Notes under the pieces: generated by a model
What the model was told of the DNA's origin: nothing
The model's input: the letters and a program-made list of their open reading frames with translations, nothing else
Database searches by the model: none
In this document: one piece after another, positions 32,401 through 39,141 of the stretch
Position numbering within the stretch: the first letter of the stretch is position 1
Layout of the letters: every line of letters begins with the position of its first letter
From: Stentor roeselii
Taxonomy: Eukaryota > Ciliophora > Heterotrichea > Heterotrichida > Stentoridae
DNA: 64,000 nt
Assembly (NCBI GenBank): GCA_006503475.1
Contig: RSEH01000117.1
Location: 79,849-143,848 of the forward strand
Direction of reading: 5' to 3'
Program-made: the position numbers and the translations under genes

Positions 32401-33559
32401 CGAAAACAAAGGAGGAATCCCAAGACCACTAACTCTTCCTCCATCAAACCTAAGCCCAAAACATTTCCCAAAGCTTCCAGGATTAATCCCGATCGAAATC
32501 GACCCAGACGTCGATTCAAAGCCAGAAAAATCATCAAATTTCTCAAAGCCAAATCCGCAAGGTCCTCAAAAACCCGAAATGCCCGAATTTGAAAGAAAAT
32601 CATTTAACTACGAAGCAGCCCCGACAAGAACAAGTTCAAAAAACGCTTCATTTAAAAAGCCGCAATTTTCTCCAATCGAGATAAATCCAAATGAAGATGA
32701 AGGAATCGAGTTAGAAGATGAAGAAAGGCCGAAGTCAAAAAATGAACCGGTTTACGTCTCGAAAAAATTTGATTATGTCGTCGCTGAGGACATTGAAGAA
32801 AAACATGACTCTGGAGAAAAAGCTGCTGGGGAACCGCGACAACTTCTGCAGGTTGAAAATAAAGGACCTGAAGAGGAAAAATTTGAAAATACTGAACTTT
32901 TCACAGCGCCGAACAGTCCTCGAGGTGCGAATCAGTTCAGAAGGAAGAAGCATGAGGACCAGGAAATTCCGAATATGCTTCAGATGGAAGAGAGGAATTA
33001 TTCACCTTGGGTCGCTGATTACTTTTTTTCTGCTGTTCTTTATTATCATGAAGTTTTTTCTCGCGTTGCAAGGTGCACCCAGGGTGTTGCTTCATTTTTA
33101 ATACAGGTGTTGTTTATAGGCTTAGTTCTCTCAGGAATGGGAGACCAGTACGCGGAAGATAAAGGCAGAAGGTTCGATGTGAAAGTTGCAAATTTAGAAT
33201 TTCAAGATGTTGCTGTTGGTTTTTCCATGGTTATTTTATGCAACTTTTTTACAAGTTTGTTACTTGTTTTCATTTTTAGAAAGGTGTTGATTAGTCCTTA
33301 CACGTTTGACTCAGAGAGAAATGAATTTATCAAGAAAAATAAGAAAATTGAAATGGTTGGGCTGATGGTGTTTTCTTTGATGATCCTTGGAAGTGTTATT
33401 GGGACTGGAATTCTAGAAATGATGATGGTTCGAGACCAGTCAGTCCTCTGGGCGATTATTCTCTTTATCGCTTTTGTGATTGACTTTTTCCTTATCCAGA
33501 TCCTAAAAATCGCAGTCTATCATTACCTCACCCCAGGCCTCATCCTGCCTTCTAAGTAG
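23435..33559 (+). CDS. Giant Cys-rich / lectin-like / REJ / GPS multi-pass membrane protein
   Basis: The 3374-residue protein starts with a signal peptide. Five units follow of about 350 residues, each a furin-like Cys-rich stretch plus a concanavalin/laminin-G-like domain. The signature resembles FYPDYDxxDPxxxxRGxYFNG and occurs near nt 23782, 24865, 25965, 27000 and 28096. PKD/REJ-like beta domains occupy about residues 1930-2460 (PRGGTFECREF, YQFGFYHDGR). A GPS-like site lies at about 2731-2768 (CVFWD ... CGCSHTS), just before a membrane helix at about 2780-2805. A long charged cytoplasmic segment follows (about 2806-3190), then four more membrane helices. The layout recalls polycystin-1/REJ receptors but has fewer helices. 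A surface sensing or adhesion role is inferred. No intron or frame break was seen. Confidence 0.88.
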   Translation: MLSLICLAHLVHYSSGSCDWGYYPNSQGSCDKCDKACGDCTASGAHSCGQCHGDYSKIQGICMDDCPLGFSSNLNICEDKTLNKICFNLNFETFKNAIEETVQVEKTIISFFAGSSDDFYPEYDSYDPHPIEKRGFYFDGSAYFKGTDYRVTFGPVFTLALWVKPLSKDGYFFAKQNQSSIAIALKLSEWKPIFQFNLTTLNTFSSSTTITQNSWSFLMVKMTLDDYKAKVSITVNSNTVTSSVFSTFFTDLFSDFTLTFGAQYSSSQYSEFYNGFIWMFRFANQDLPSSTFVQSSGCSGCSLCPVDNSNACLSDCDFDQYLNNSSCFDCTEDCKTFGCVRGDLKCNLCKDQKCYECESFESICTSCISNAFFNNSTKLCQCNYNYIWDETVEVCRSCGMNCKTCDGGGYLGCSECFDDFFMHWGLCLSTCPTGYEKSGSQCVLKDSKRILDMKFNKIEGVVYDSNNSIPAVTGTSSVFYPDYETDDPIAAYRRGYYFNGTSLMNFAPYLNYTSPFLMFSPACYIGIWVKPEEGNGILLSSVNSTYSPLVVLFLNNSYPSISLYLVKASLNYEKVSTYNCQKSLTLNSWSYLVLKITLDKNERTFITCYINTVSSTSESIGQGHLSDTRRDNKMIAGTKQTSSSTYDSSYFKGFIYQIIVDVDLDNPNSGYSTSCESGCSACPVDKTCLSPCKINQYPSGTDLMSCSSCHQNCQKKGCINSNDTCNICADETCKVCNSYLNDSCLSYFCNETQYKKKGMTECKNCDSSCATCDGDGPMNCTSCSSNYFLLNGGCHSFCPTGYSSSNNKCTLKQYLIFQLNLLEIRAMVPEKIYDFSVIAGSDMMFYPDFDKNDPIPVIRRGHYFNGSSYLDLPPNSNSSEFPTLGNQFTFSIWFKSESDGILFSKQDSNFNTYIQIKILQNNKVKVEVKLDSLTSMTSSSSISSNWTYLTLTISYEYDSKTRSSLSLNNNPEFHTLGSGKYNDDQSTSCHLTIGAERSSSSFLNNWKGFLYSFNIFSLSKDPKEFSSSCNSETFSCSICPEDTNECLDTCPSTAWWNDSKCQDCQKCSYESCRRNDRSCNLCLDVQCEICHTFWSGSCDQCKENAELVDGECTCKDGFFWNNFEEKCLTCSGLVVEGNCAQACPTGFSVNGKKCEGKGELVFEVRLDKKISDRVVDSVRGIEIDAGFTSEFYPYYDFNDPYAGKDRGYYFNGVSSYMAFIDQSENSKELIFSPSFTVAFWVNPSTGGVIFSKRSSGAIWLQLDLTSDLNLTLTLKLSQYSTLKSSSSSNPLLKSTWNHMGFSLKSEDDTSTTLNFFINKLKSSKTSLGLTGFIDIFSSYTFTIGAAINSSYILTDFYTGYLHSFKVWNYEFDLLQEVKTSCSGCSFCPKDGVCLPSCSLHKFLSSTCKDCRGACTKGCVRAEDCNLCHDRLCEFCDDYSSTGCSKCVDGADFDSGICKCLNGTEKARTNGNLYCQSECSSNCLECFSLQNGDCSLCREGFFLDDGLCVFNCPSGKNIDGKKCVDKGKTKVVHFVFNKTINDPPDLIKGLKAFMGSTEKYLKEYDENDPIPVYKRGVFFDGNAKYVQLPKNPAETTEVFLGNLHSIKIWMRGQSKSSTGCICSKESDIQYFSLTLDSSLKPTVLYNVKNIYDNTIFSTFSSAGKTLSNDVWHELVIHFTRSGRSSTSKIFIDGEGFSSSYVLRSYFDEPSGMNFKLGYSALKGFSFKGFIYEFIIFNYLVTPTDPEDYNCYCELCTQEGDCLNNCQFDELILNKNCESCLDQCPFSCLDNEDCSLNPDPLCENYSGFEGKDCFECVKLAEITENGCKCGKFTVPSKYSCTCISQYEELQNKCVPCFYHLQRTDIDAYFSEDYMGIEFDMKVSVQSSSSSSCFELFEEESLNKLGKGATCQWKEGMKKLKVLLGDQATVVNGTEITFQINTLLTNIQQCGSNRGPISKSLYYKFPLPKIIPESLIDAPYDYYMFCGDLLISGSRSTGGYGRSLSFFWTFNSNPYLEVLTNSSDLSKADLLYSNKTLSPSKVLIFLTVTNWLGFNDSSSQTLEIHLGFGIQLTMDKDIKWKLTTQYSKSIFVSPDSLCKISDDVTYTWSLEKMTGNDSYFDADLFWPSQKTPSKLYIPKGSLGPGWYSFKLEVHDNQYDLDGKTFLNFLVFYSDLEVNFNPSYTTFNKQSDLVLNGDAARDPDNISENFEYFWTCFNGSDCSYLLSSQFVKDPLVSKENLNDFSEYLFNLTVSKGERIGFGVLTVLVNSSSKVSAFFEKPPVFVNFQENFVLRPQLDIECNCSFQWEVVEGIKFTINDSTSLHLGIEPFTLIEGEVYLAQLLVLDEAQGISVFRERFQADLPPRGGTFECREFSDDGERVIYKLQATGWNDPKDSGLPLQYQFGFYHDGREKFFNVKNESSSYFTALPPITPLTLFVRVYDIYGCYSEKTLNTTVKLFPITFDIILEDFERVISLTWSDPDILPSYMTYFSVILEEQLINSTQVEITFNHSLDAIEKMMSSFQDIDFSKLDILLNMAYLLGSFPLDSENKTSIYPLLSSFTELVSEYSILMSSKRGESYIEILQVSSDIQETLVNNEPSTLLQINEILKTLSLASSTTMGQSQSLSFGKTSIQVSLSLIRGDTLTRSFHLKSSSSVSIPGSLNLAFNSSETILMIFLVYNSEAGLYETSEEFSSAVEFALVKVKGEFAEYIEVDLKPEVLLLTIPVWNLDDSPKCVFWDLDSWSDKGCRLVEVDGNSSLCGCSHTSLYSAGSHFIQDQNDQNKGPIVIYISCVVAFLWLVLIAFFLVKDKKESESKIFVEKILAGLPLAGFKKSPRVRPNDVADQLGRFEKIEEKRDSNYVPAARIGIVGAYFDDKSKIDEKELEKIKGSELYSEVKSGVYEKAEILPFAKTLPLEELKVQSSPEKTLKPVIQSESVSILPSQNFEEMRKKNSKRMTALQRFEDYEKDSIPKPEPIEELNLDIKNQKHIQINENKGGIPRPLTLPPSNLSPKHFPKLPGLIPIEIDPDVDSKPEKSSNFSKPNPQGPQKPEMPEFERKSFNYEAAPTRTSSKNASFKKPQFSPIEINPNEDEGIELEDEERPKSKNEPVYVSKKFDYVVAEDIEEKHDSGEKAAGEPRQLLQVENKGPEEEKFENTELFTAPNSPRGANQFRRKKHEDQEIPNMLQMEERNYSPWVADYFFSAVLYYHEVFSRVARCTQGVASFLIQVLFIGLVLSGMGDQYAEDKGRRFDVKVANLEFQDVAVGFSMVILCNFFTSLLLVFIFRKVLISPYTFDSERNEFIKKNKKIEMVGLMVFSLMILGSVIGTGILEMMMVRDQSVLWAIILFIAFVIDFFLIQILKIAVYHYLTPGLILPSK
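23490..28700 (+). repeat. Five tandem domain repeats inside the giant protein gene
   Basis: The encoded Cys-rich plus lectin-like unit recurs five times, with signatures spaced 1083, 1100, 1035 and 1096 nt apart. The copies are old: proteins align at the signature, at the cysteines (for example SGCSxCPVD) and at a central W-x-F/Y-L strand, but nucleotide identity is low. The fifth copy is the most divergent (KYLKEYDENDP). Confidence 0.85.
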
Positions 33560-33585
33560 TAATCATTTTTCATAAATTATATAAA

Positions 33586-34014
33586 ATGATGGCTTTACTT
33601 CAGAGGTCCTTCACAAGAAAAGTTTTAATGATACCTCCTTGGAGCCAAAAAATGTACAGAGACCCTTTCGACTACCCACTTCGTAGTCTTGAAGAAGTCA
33701 AAGCGGAATTTGAAAGGTTCCCTATTGATAAATCAGCAAGAATCGAAATAGTTCAATTCAAAGATCGATTAAAAAATGATCCAAAGTATGTTGACCCTCC
33801 TAATGTGGTGGTTAAAATGTGGATTGATATGAATGGGTGGAACTTGACTCCTTTGCAGAAGGAGAGACTTGCTTTTTTACTCGGTCCGAGATATAAACAA
33901 GGAGAATCTGAGTTCAAGATTGTATCAAGACAATATCCTGAAAGGCAACAAAATATTCAGAAATGTCTTGATATCGCTTATGAGTTGTTAATGGAATGTA
34001 AGAGAGCTCCTTAA
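33586..34014 (+). CDS. Mitochondrial small-subunit ribosomal protein mS35 (MRPS28/Rsm24 type)
   Basis: The 142-residue protein fits the mS35 family. Supporting stretches are a VVVKMWIDMNGWNLTPLQKERLAFLLGPRY core (residues about 84-113), followed by a basic strand (SEFKIVSRQYPERQQN) and a helix ending LLMECKRAP. The N-terminus MMALLQRSFTRKV is Arg-containing with no acidic residue, as expected for mitochondrial import. It would be part of the mitoribosomal small-subunit head. It starts only 26 bp after the stop of the giant protein gene, in an ATATAAAATG context. Two adjacent ATGs allow a start at 33586 or 33589. Confidence 0.82.
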   Translation: MMALLQRSFTRKVLMIPPWSQKMYRDPFDYPLRSLEEVKAEFERFPIDKSARIEIVQFKDRLKNDPKYVDPPNVVVKMWIDMNGWNLTPLQKERLAFLLGPRYKQGESEFKIVSRQYPERQQNIQKCLDIAYELLMECKRAP

Positions 34015-34685
34015 AGTAGATAGTAATTTCTTTCTCAGACTACAAGAGTTTATTCGATACTTTTAGTAACAATTAAATAAAGCAAGATGCGAATTTTTTA
34101 AATAAGTACTCAGGAAATAAAATACATTATGAAAATAAACTTTAATCGTTAATGATGATTCATGATTCAATCTAATGAATCTAAGATTAAGATATTCTAT
34201 GAGAAAAAATAATAATAAATATTTCGATAATTATTTTGTTTCTCAGAATTCAATTCTGGCCATATATAGATGAAAAAACTCCGAACTCTAAATAATACTC
34301 ATAATCAATATATTTGCTTATTTATAAATAATCTTGGTTTGTCTTTCGATTCATTCGAGTTTATTATCAGATTAAACTCGAGCCCTGAATGAATATTTCT
34401 AACTCTTGACACAAATACAATAGATTCATTTCAAAACGATTCTTAAATTGCAAGATATTTAAATTTTCAACATCCTTGAAAAATCATAAACTGTTTAGAT
34501 CTTGAGTTATTTGATTAAAACTGAAATATTGATATTTAGGCTGTAATTATCAATCAAACAACGCCAAAATATAATTTTGTTAATGGGAAACATTTACGCA
34601 AATAATGTATTATTCTATTTAGCTCTGCTGTAAAGGAAGCTTTCTCAGTCAATTTGAACTTGAAATTAAGGATGGAAATTTTGAC
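34015..34685. other. Intergenic region with inverted repeats
   Basis: This 671-bp region has no convincing gene. It contains a notable imperfect hairpin (34351-34399, described separately). It also has a motif near 34172-34189 that differs by one base from one in the 13.5-kb spacer. The DNA is AT-rich with several ATT/AAT runs. Confidence 0.6.
34355..34381. repeat. Inverted repeat (TCGAGTTTA / TAAACTCGA)
   Basis: Nine-base perfect arms at 34355-34363 and 34373-34381 enclose a 9-nt loop. Outside them TTCATT (34350-34355, sharing one base) and AATGAA further right can extend the hairpin past a bulge. The arms are less AT-rich than the surrounding DNA. Confidence 0.7.
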
Positions 34686-35549
34686 ATGAATTCTTTAGAA
34701 GAAGACTCAAGTGCTCAGCACATGAATTTCGAGATTTCTAACATTAAAGAAATCACACCAATCTCTAAAATATTCGAAACTTCTTATAAAGACCAGAGTT
34801 TTGACAGGTCACGTTTACAGAAACTTGAGAAAGCAATTTATTACGCAAAAGTCCTGAGCATTACAATCCAAAACACAGACATCTTCCACAAAAAAATTAT
34901 TATAAACGCGCTCGGCTGCGAAACATCTCTTCGAGGCATAAAAGACGGTCAGACCTTTTTCGGTTCAAAGAAAAAGGACTCAAAAGGAGGAACAACAATA
35001 AACGACATAGTTCTTCCATTAGTAACACCCGAGCTCGCCGAAAGTTACAGAGGAAAGCATTTCATGATTTCCTACGACCTAAGCCGAGACTCCTACTTCA
35101 TAAAAGACCTTCGACTTGGTTTCGGAACATACTACCGACTGACCTCCTCAATCGACTTAAAAAACAACACCTTGATCCTTATCGGCGAAACTTATATCTT
35201 GACATCCTTCCTTCAAACCTACAAAGAATCCTCTAAAATCAAACTAAAAATTTACGGCAAAGGCATCGGCGACGTTTTTTTCTTCAGTGCTTCAGACTGT
35301 TCAGAAAATTGCATCACAATCGGCAGACAAGAAAATTGTGATGTGAGGCTTCAAGGTAGTCTTGTTTCAAAAGTACATTGCACTATTTTTTATACTCCGG
35401 AAAAAGGCTGGGTGTTATATGACGGAGACATCGCTAGTAACCAGTTGAGTAGAAATGGCACTTGGATTTACATAAGTGATAATATAGAAATATTTGACTC
35501 CATGGTGTTTAAATCAGGGAGAGTGCTTTTTAGGGTTGATATTTTGTAG
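34686..35549 (+). CDS. FHA-domain protein
   Basis: The 287-residue protein has a C-terminal forkhead-associated domain at about residues 195-285. It contains the GR of ITIGRQENCDVRL, the S-K-V-H core of SLVSKVHCTIFY, the strand GWVLYDGD and the conserved N of SRNGTWI. FHA domains bind phosphothreonine peptides. The N-terminal part has a second region with a KFMISYDLS-like beta pattern (about residues 115-180), which may be a degenerate second FHA fold. No kinase or other catalytic domain is attached. Many ciliates have such stand-alone FHA proteins. It ends in TAG, and the LTA4H gene starts 19 bp downstream. Confidence 0.85.
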   Translation: MNSLEEDSSAQHMNFEISNIKEITPISKIFETSYKDQSFDRSRLQKLEKAIYYAKVLSITIQNTDIFHKKIIINALGCETSLRGIKDGQTFFGSKKKDSKGGTTINDIVLPLVTPELAESYRGKHFMISYDLSRDSYFIKDLRLGFGTYYRLTSSIDLKNNTLILIGETYILTSFLQTYKESSKIKLKIYGKGIGDVFFFSASDCSENCITIGRQENCDVRLQGSLVSKVHCTIFYTPEKGWVLYDGDIASNQLSRNGTWIYISDNIEIFDSMVFKSGRVLFRVDIL

Positions 35550-35568
35550 TGATTAGGTATTAATATAA

Positions 35569-37299
35569 ATGGATCCTTGCTCGCTTTGTAATGCTGATCA
35601 AGTTAAGATTACGCATGTGGACTTGCACCTTACTTGTGATATGAGAAGCTCGGTTTTGTTTGGAAGGGCTGTTTATAGATATGAGCCGAAAAATGCGGAT
35701 AGGATGGTTTTGGATACGAATCATTTGAAAATTTTACAGTGCTCGAATTCGTTTAAGGTGCTTGATACTCATCCGGTTTATGGAACAGGGTTAGAAGTTC
35801 AACTACCTGGCACCGGAGAGAGCTTTTCTTTAGATTTCCAAACTACTGAATCTGCCACAGCGGTTCAGTATCTTAGCCCGAGCCAGACGAATTCTAAATC
35901 TCATAGTTATATATATACTCAATGTCAAGCAATCCACTGTCGGAGTCTTTTCCCTTGTCAGGACACTCCGATGGTGAAATTTACGATATCATATCAATTG
36001 ACAGTCCCACTTAATTACAATGCAGTAGCAGCAGGAATTTATCAAGGCAGACAAGAGTCAATTCCAGGGTACCAGACATTTACTTATCTCCAGGCAATCC
36101 CAATACCTTCATATCTTGTCGCATTTGCAAGCGGTAACATCAGTTCATACACCCTACCAAACCCAAAATTCACATTCTACGCGGAGCCTGAAATATTACC
36201 TTTAGCAATAACAGAATTCTCGGACATCGGGCAGTTACTATCAGCAGCCGAAGAAATAATGACTCCTTATTTCTGGGGAAAGCTTGACTTGCTGATCCTT
36301 CCAGGTTCCTTCCCCTTTGGAGGAATGGAAAACCCGAACCTAATCTACGTGACTCCAAGTATTATCTCAGGCGACAAGTCACTAATCAACGTGATTGCCC
36401 ACGAAATCGCTCATTCATGGACAGGCAACGCAGTGACTAACTCAACATGGGCGCATTTCTGGCTCAACGAGGGGTTCACCGTTTATTTCGAAAGGAAAAT
36501 AATAGCAAAAGTCTTCGGAAAGCAGCAAGCTGACATGGAACAATTGAATGGTTTAACAGTGCTGCAAAAGACTGTGAACTTATATGGAAATGACCACAAT
36601 TTCACTAGACTCAACCTTGATATCGACTCGATTGACCCGGATGATGCATTTTCCGCGATTCCCTATGAAAAAGGCTGTTGTTTTTTACTTTACTTGGAAA
36701 ACCTTGTCGGAGAAAGTCACTTTTTAGAGTTTTTAAGAGAGTATGTCTCGAATTTTCAAGGAAAAAATTGTGATAGTCAGGGTTTTAAGACTTTCTTTTT
36801 GGAGAAGTTTACTGTTGATATTGATTGGAATGAGTGGCTTCGAGGAACTGGAATGCCTCCTTGGCTACCCAATATTGAATGTCCTTTACTTCAACAGGTT
36901 CGTGATTTCAGTGAAAACTTCAGAAGTTCAGCGAAACCTCAAGGGTGGTGCACTGAACAGTTTGTTGCACTTTTGGAAGAGTTTAACAAGAAACCTTGTG
37001 AGGAATATGTTCAGGTCGCTGAAGGACTTGGAATTCATTTGACGAAAAACTCTGAAATCAGGGTGTTGTGGCTTATACTTGTTGCTAAGACTAGAACTGA
37101 AAGGTATTACTCGGATATCAGTCAGTTTTTAGCGGAGATTGGAAGATTGAAGTTTACCAGGCCATTGTTTAGAGCACTGGTCGAGTCGGATTTAAAAAAC
37201 CTTGCTCTTCAGATATTTGGGAAAAATAAGGATTTCTATCATTCTACATTGGTTGGACTTTTGCATAAAGAATTTGGATTTGGTAGTTTAGGTAATTAA
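35569..37299 (+). CDS. LTA4H: M1 metallopeptidase, leukotriene A4 hydrolase type
   Basis: The 576-residue enzyme has the M1 zinc site HEIAHSW beginning at H278, with the third ligand Glu301 in FWLNEGF. The substrate motif GGMENPN lies near residue 252. The family N-terminal beta domain is present (HVDLHLTCDM, LDTNHLKI), as is the C-terminal helical domain (residues about 445-570). The PFGGMENPNL-x-YVTPS stretch and overall order match leukotriene A4 hydrolase and related aminopeptidases. It is likely a cytosolic aminopeptidase; epoxide hydrolase activity cannot be judged. All catalytic residues appear intact. The length is close to the human enzyme (611 aa). It is convergent to CK2 beta. Confidence 0.93.
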   Translation: MDPCSLCNADQVKITHVDLHLTCDMRSSVLFGRAVYRYEPKNADRMVLDTNHLKILQCSNSFKVLDTHPVYGTGLEVQLPGTGESFSLDFQTTESATAVQYLSPSQTNSKSHSYIYTQCQAIHCRSLFPCQDTPMVKFTISYQLTVPLNYNAVAAGIYQGRQESIPGYQTFTYLQAIPIPSYLVAFASGNISSYTLPNPKFTFYAEPEILPLAITEFSDIGQLLSAAEEIMTPYFWGKLDLLILPGSFPFGGMENPNLIYVTPSIISGDKSLINVIAHEIAHSWTGNAVTNSTWAHFWLNEGFTVYFERKIIAKVFGKQQADMEQLNGLTVLQKTVNLYGNDHNFTRLNLDIDSIDPDDAFSAIPYEKGCCFLLYLENLVGESHFLEFLREYVSNFQGKNCDSQGFKTFFLEKFTVDIDWNEWLRGTGMPPWLPNIECPLLQQVRDFSENFRSSAKPQGWCTEQFVALLEEFNKKPCEEYVQVAEGLGIHLTKNSEIRVLWLILVAKTRTERYYSDISQFLAEIGRLKFTRPLFRALVESDLKNLALQIFGKNKDFYHSTLVGLLHKEFGFGSLGN

Positions 37300-37508
37300 A
37301 AAATTGATCAATAGCAGTTTTTTAAAGAATAGGATATTTTTCTGATATTTTTTCTTCAGAATCCAATTTCTAACATTTACTGAAATCACATCAAAACAAT
37401 ACCTCACAACTTCCTTCTCAACTAATTCCACTAAAATAGGTATAAACTTAACCATCACCCAACCTTCCAAACCCTAACAACTCAAATCTCCTCAAAAATA
37501 GTATATAG

Positions 37509-38195
37509 TTAAATAACCCTATACCTAGTCTCTACTTTCTCAGCATAAACTCCTCTACCTTTATTGACTTTGAATCCATGTATTTTGGGTTCATAAGGTT
37601 TATGTTCTTGCAGAGGATACAAAAACGGGAACTCCTGCAACAAAACATGAGGAAAAGAAGTTCCAAAGAAAGACCCATCAATTTCAATATTCCTGTCCTT
37701 CGGGTAGTACATATCTTGACACCTCGGACAAAAGACCTTGACCCTCGAAGTCTTCATTTCATTCGTGACTCCAACAGGCATAACGAAATGTTTATCACAC
37801 AAGACCCGAGGACAAACTCCAAACTTCCCAGCCAAATACTTTTCTCTCATAATCGTCAGTCCTGTTTGACTTTGAATGAACCTCGCATGAATTAAGCCAT
37901 AAAGATCAGTGCAAGACTGATAAAGTTCAAAGTACTTCTCATTTTGCAAGTCTTCTTCATCTGGAATGCCTCCGTTGATAATCTGAAAGTAACACTCTTC
38001 GAAATTCGGGATTTTTGAGGGTAGGTTGTAAAAGTTTGACTTGTCTTTCAGGAACTCATCAGTCACTTCAGCTAGAATGTCGTGGCCTTCTAAAGAACAG
38101 AACCATTGGACCCATTTGACCTCTGATGAAGCGCTTTCTTCTTCTTCTTGTGCTTGACTTGAGTTTTCTTCTGAGTCCGAGTTATATTCAGACAT
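37509..38195 (-). CDS. CSNK2B: Casein kinase 2 regulatory subunit beta
   Basis: The 228-residue protein has the CK2 beta features. It has an acidic Ser-rich N-terminus, the core start WVQWFCSLEGHDILAEVTDEFL, and the acidic loop region PDEEDLQNE. It keeps the dimerising zinc site with its two Cys pairs (CPRVLC and CPRC), and the C-terminal SFFGTSFPHVLLQEFP. CK2 beta forms the tetrameric holoenzyme and steers the catalytic subunit. The N-terminal tail (residues 1-24) carries extra acidic repeats. The start context is TTATAAATG. The stop is TAA and the gene is convergent to the LTA4H gene, with 209 bp between the stops. Confidence 0.96.
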   Translation of the reverse strand: MSEYNSDSEENSSQAQEEEESASSEVKWVQWFCSLEGHDILAEVTDEFLKDKSNFYNLPSKIPNFEECYFQIINGGIPDEEDLQNEKYFELYQSCTDLYGLIHARFIQSQTGLTIMREKYLAGKFGVCPRVLCDKHFVMPVGVTNEMKTSRVKVFCPRCQDMYYPKDRNIEIDGSFFGTSFPHVLLQEFPFLYPLQEHKPYEPKIHGFKVNKGRGVYAEKVETRYRVI

Positions 38196-38322
38196 TTATA
38201 ACCCGCAATGAAAGGAATTTTCGATTAGGACTTAGTTTTAAGAAGTGGTTGAACTTTAGAGAAATGAAGAACTTCTAGATTTACTTGAATTTCAATTAAT
38301 ACTATTTTTAACTTGAAGGGGG

Positions 38323-39132
38323 ATGAAAGACAAACTTTACAGTAAAGTCAACGACTCTTTTCATAGTCTTGGCGAGTGCATTATGGACAAACTTCAAGTG
38401 AATAACGGTGAAGAGATCGATGTGAAGTACTCTCGGACTTTAGGATCATTTAATATTTCAAAAAATGACCCAGAAGCGTCTTTTAAGGTCCCAATGTCTC
38501 ATTCAAACACTTGTCCCATGCATCGAGTCCAGTCAGAACTAGGAATGACTCAAGTGATTCCGAAGCAAGTTCCTGTTTTCAGTTCTTTGATCCTGAAATC
38601 AAGTGACCAGAAAGTTCTTTTGATGAGACAAACTGAAACTTTAGGCCTTGCAAGCAAAAGCTGGGGATTTTCATATCGAAAAATGCAGTTGAAAGAGTCG
38701 TTGTTCAAGGGAGGGATCAGGGCGTTGAGAGAAGATGCAGGGATCAACATAGTAGAATCCGGGAATTCAGCTTATTTTTTCGATATTCCCCTGGAAATAA
38801 AACCGCTTTGCCTTTACGAAAGCATTTTTCCTAAAATCCTTGAACATGGCCTGCCTCGGAACCAGGCGCTGATAATGTTTTCAGAAGTTTATCTTCCTTT
38901 TGAAGCCGAAGAAATTAAAGTAAAAAGAAACAATGTTGACTTTTTAGTGTGGCTTGACAAGGAAGACTTCAACGACATCCAAGAAGGAAGGAAAGTTTAT
39001 TTAAGTCCTACTGACTCTTCAGTGAAACTTGATCATAAGTGCTTCAAAGGAATTGCACCGAATAAAGTTGGGGAAGGAATCAGTGAAGGTCATTTGAATG
39101 CACTTGTCTTGGCTTTTAATAGTGAGGGTTAA
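38323..39132 (+). CDS. NUDT17-like Nudix-fold protein with degraded Nudix box
   Basis: The 269-residue protein aligns with NUDT17. Supporting stretches are LLMRQTETLGLASKSWGF, then a Nudix-box region at about residues 124-145, and C-terminally YESIFPKILEHGLPRNQ, which matches the NUDT17 WESVYP...GLP segment. The box reads RKMQLKESLFKGGIRALREDAGI. Compared with the consensus G-x5-E-x7-R-E-U-x-E-E-x-G-U, the first Gly is Arg, the RE Glu is Ala and EE is ED. Loss of these residues suggests weak or no pyrophosphohydrolase activity. The N-terminal 60 residues are unrecognised. The stop is 9 bp before the next gene. Confidence 0.78.
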   Translation: MKDKLYSKVNDSFHSLGECIMDKLQVNNGEEIDVKYSRTLGSFNISKNDPEASFKVPMSHSNTCPMHRVQSELGMTQVIPKQVPVFSSLILKSSDQKVLLMRQTETLGLASKSWGFSYRKMQLKESLFKGGIRALREDAGINIVESGNSAYFFDIPLEIKPLCLYESIFPKILEHGLPRNQALIMFSEVYLPFEAEEIKVKRNNVDFLVWLDKEDFNDIQEGRKVYLSPTDSSVKLDHKCFKGIAPNKVGEGISEGHLNALVLAFNSEG

Positions 39133-39141
39133 TTACTTTGA

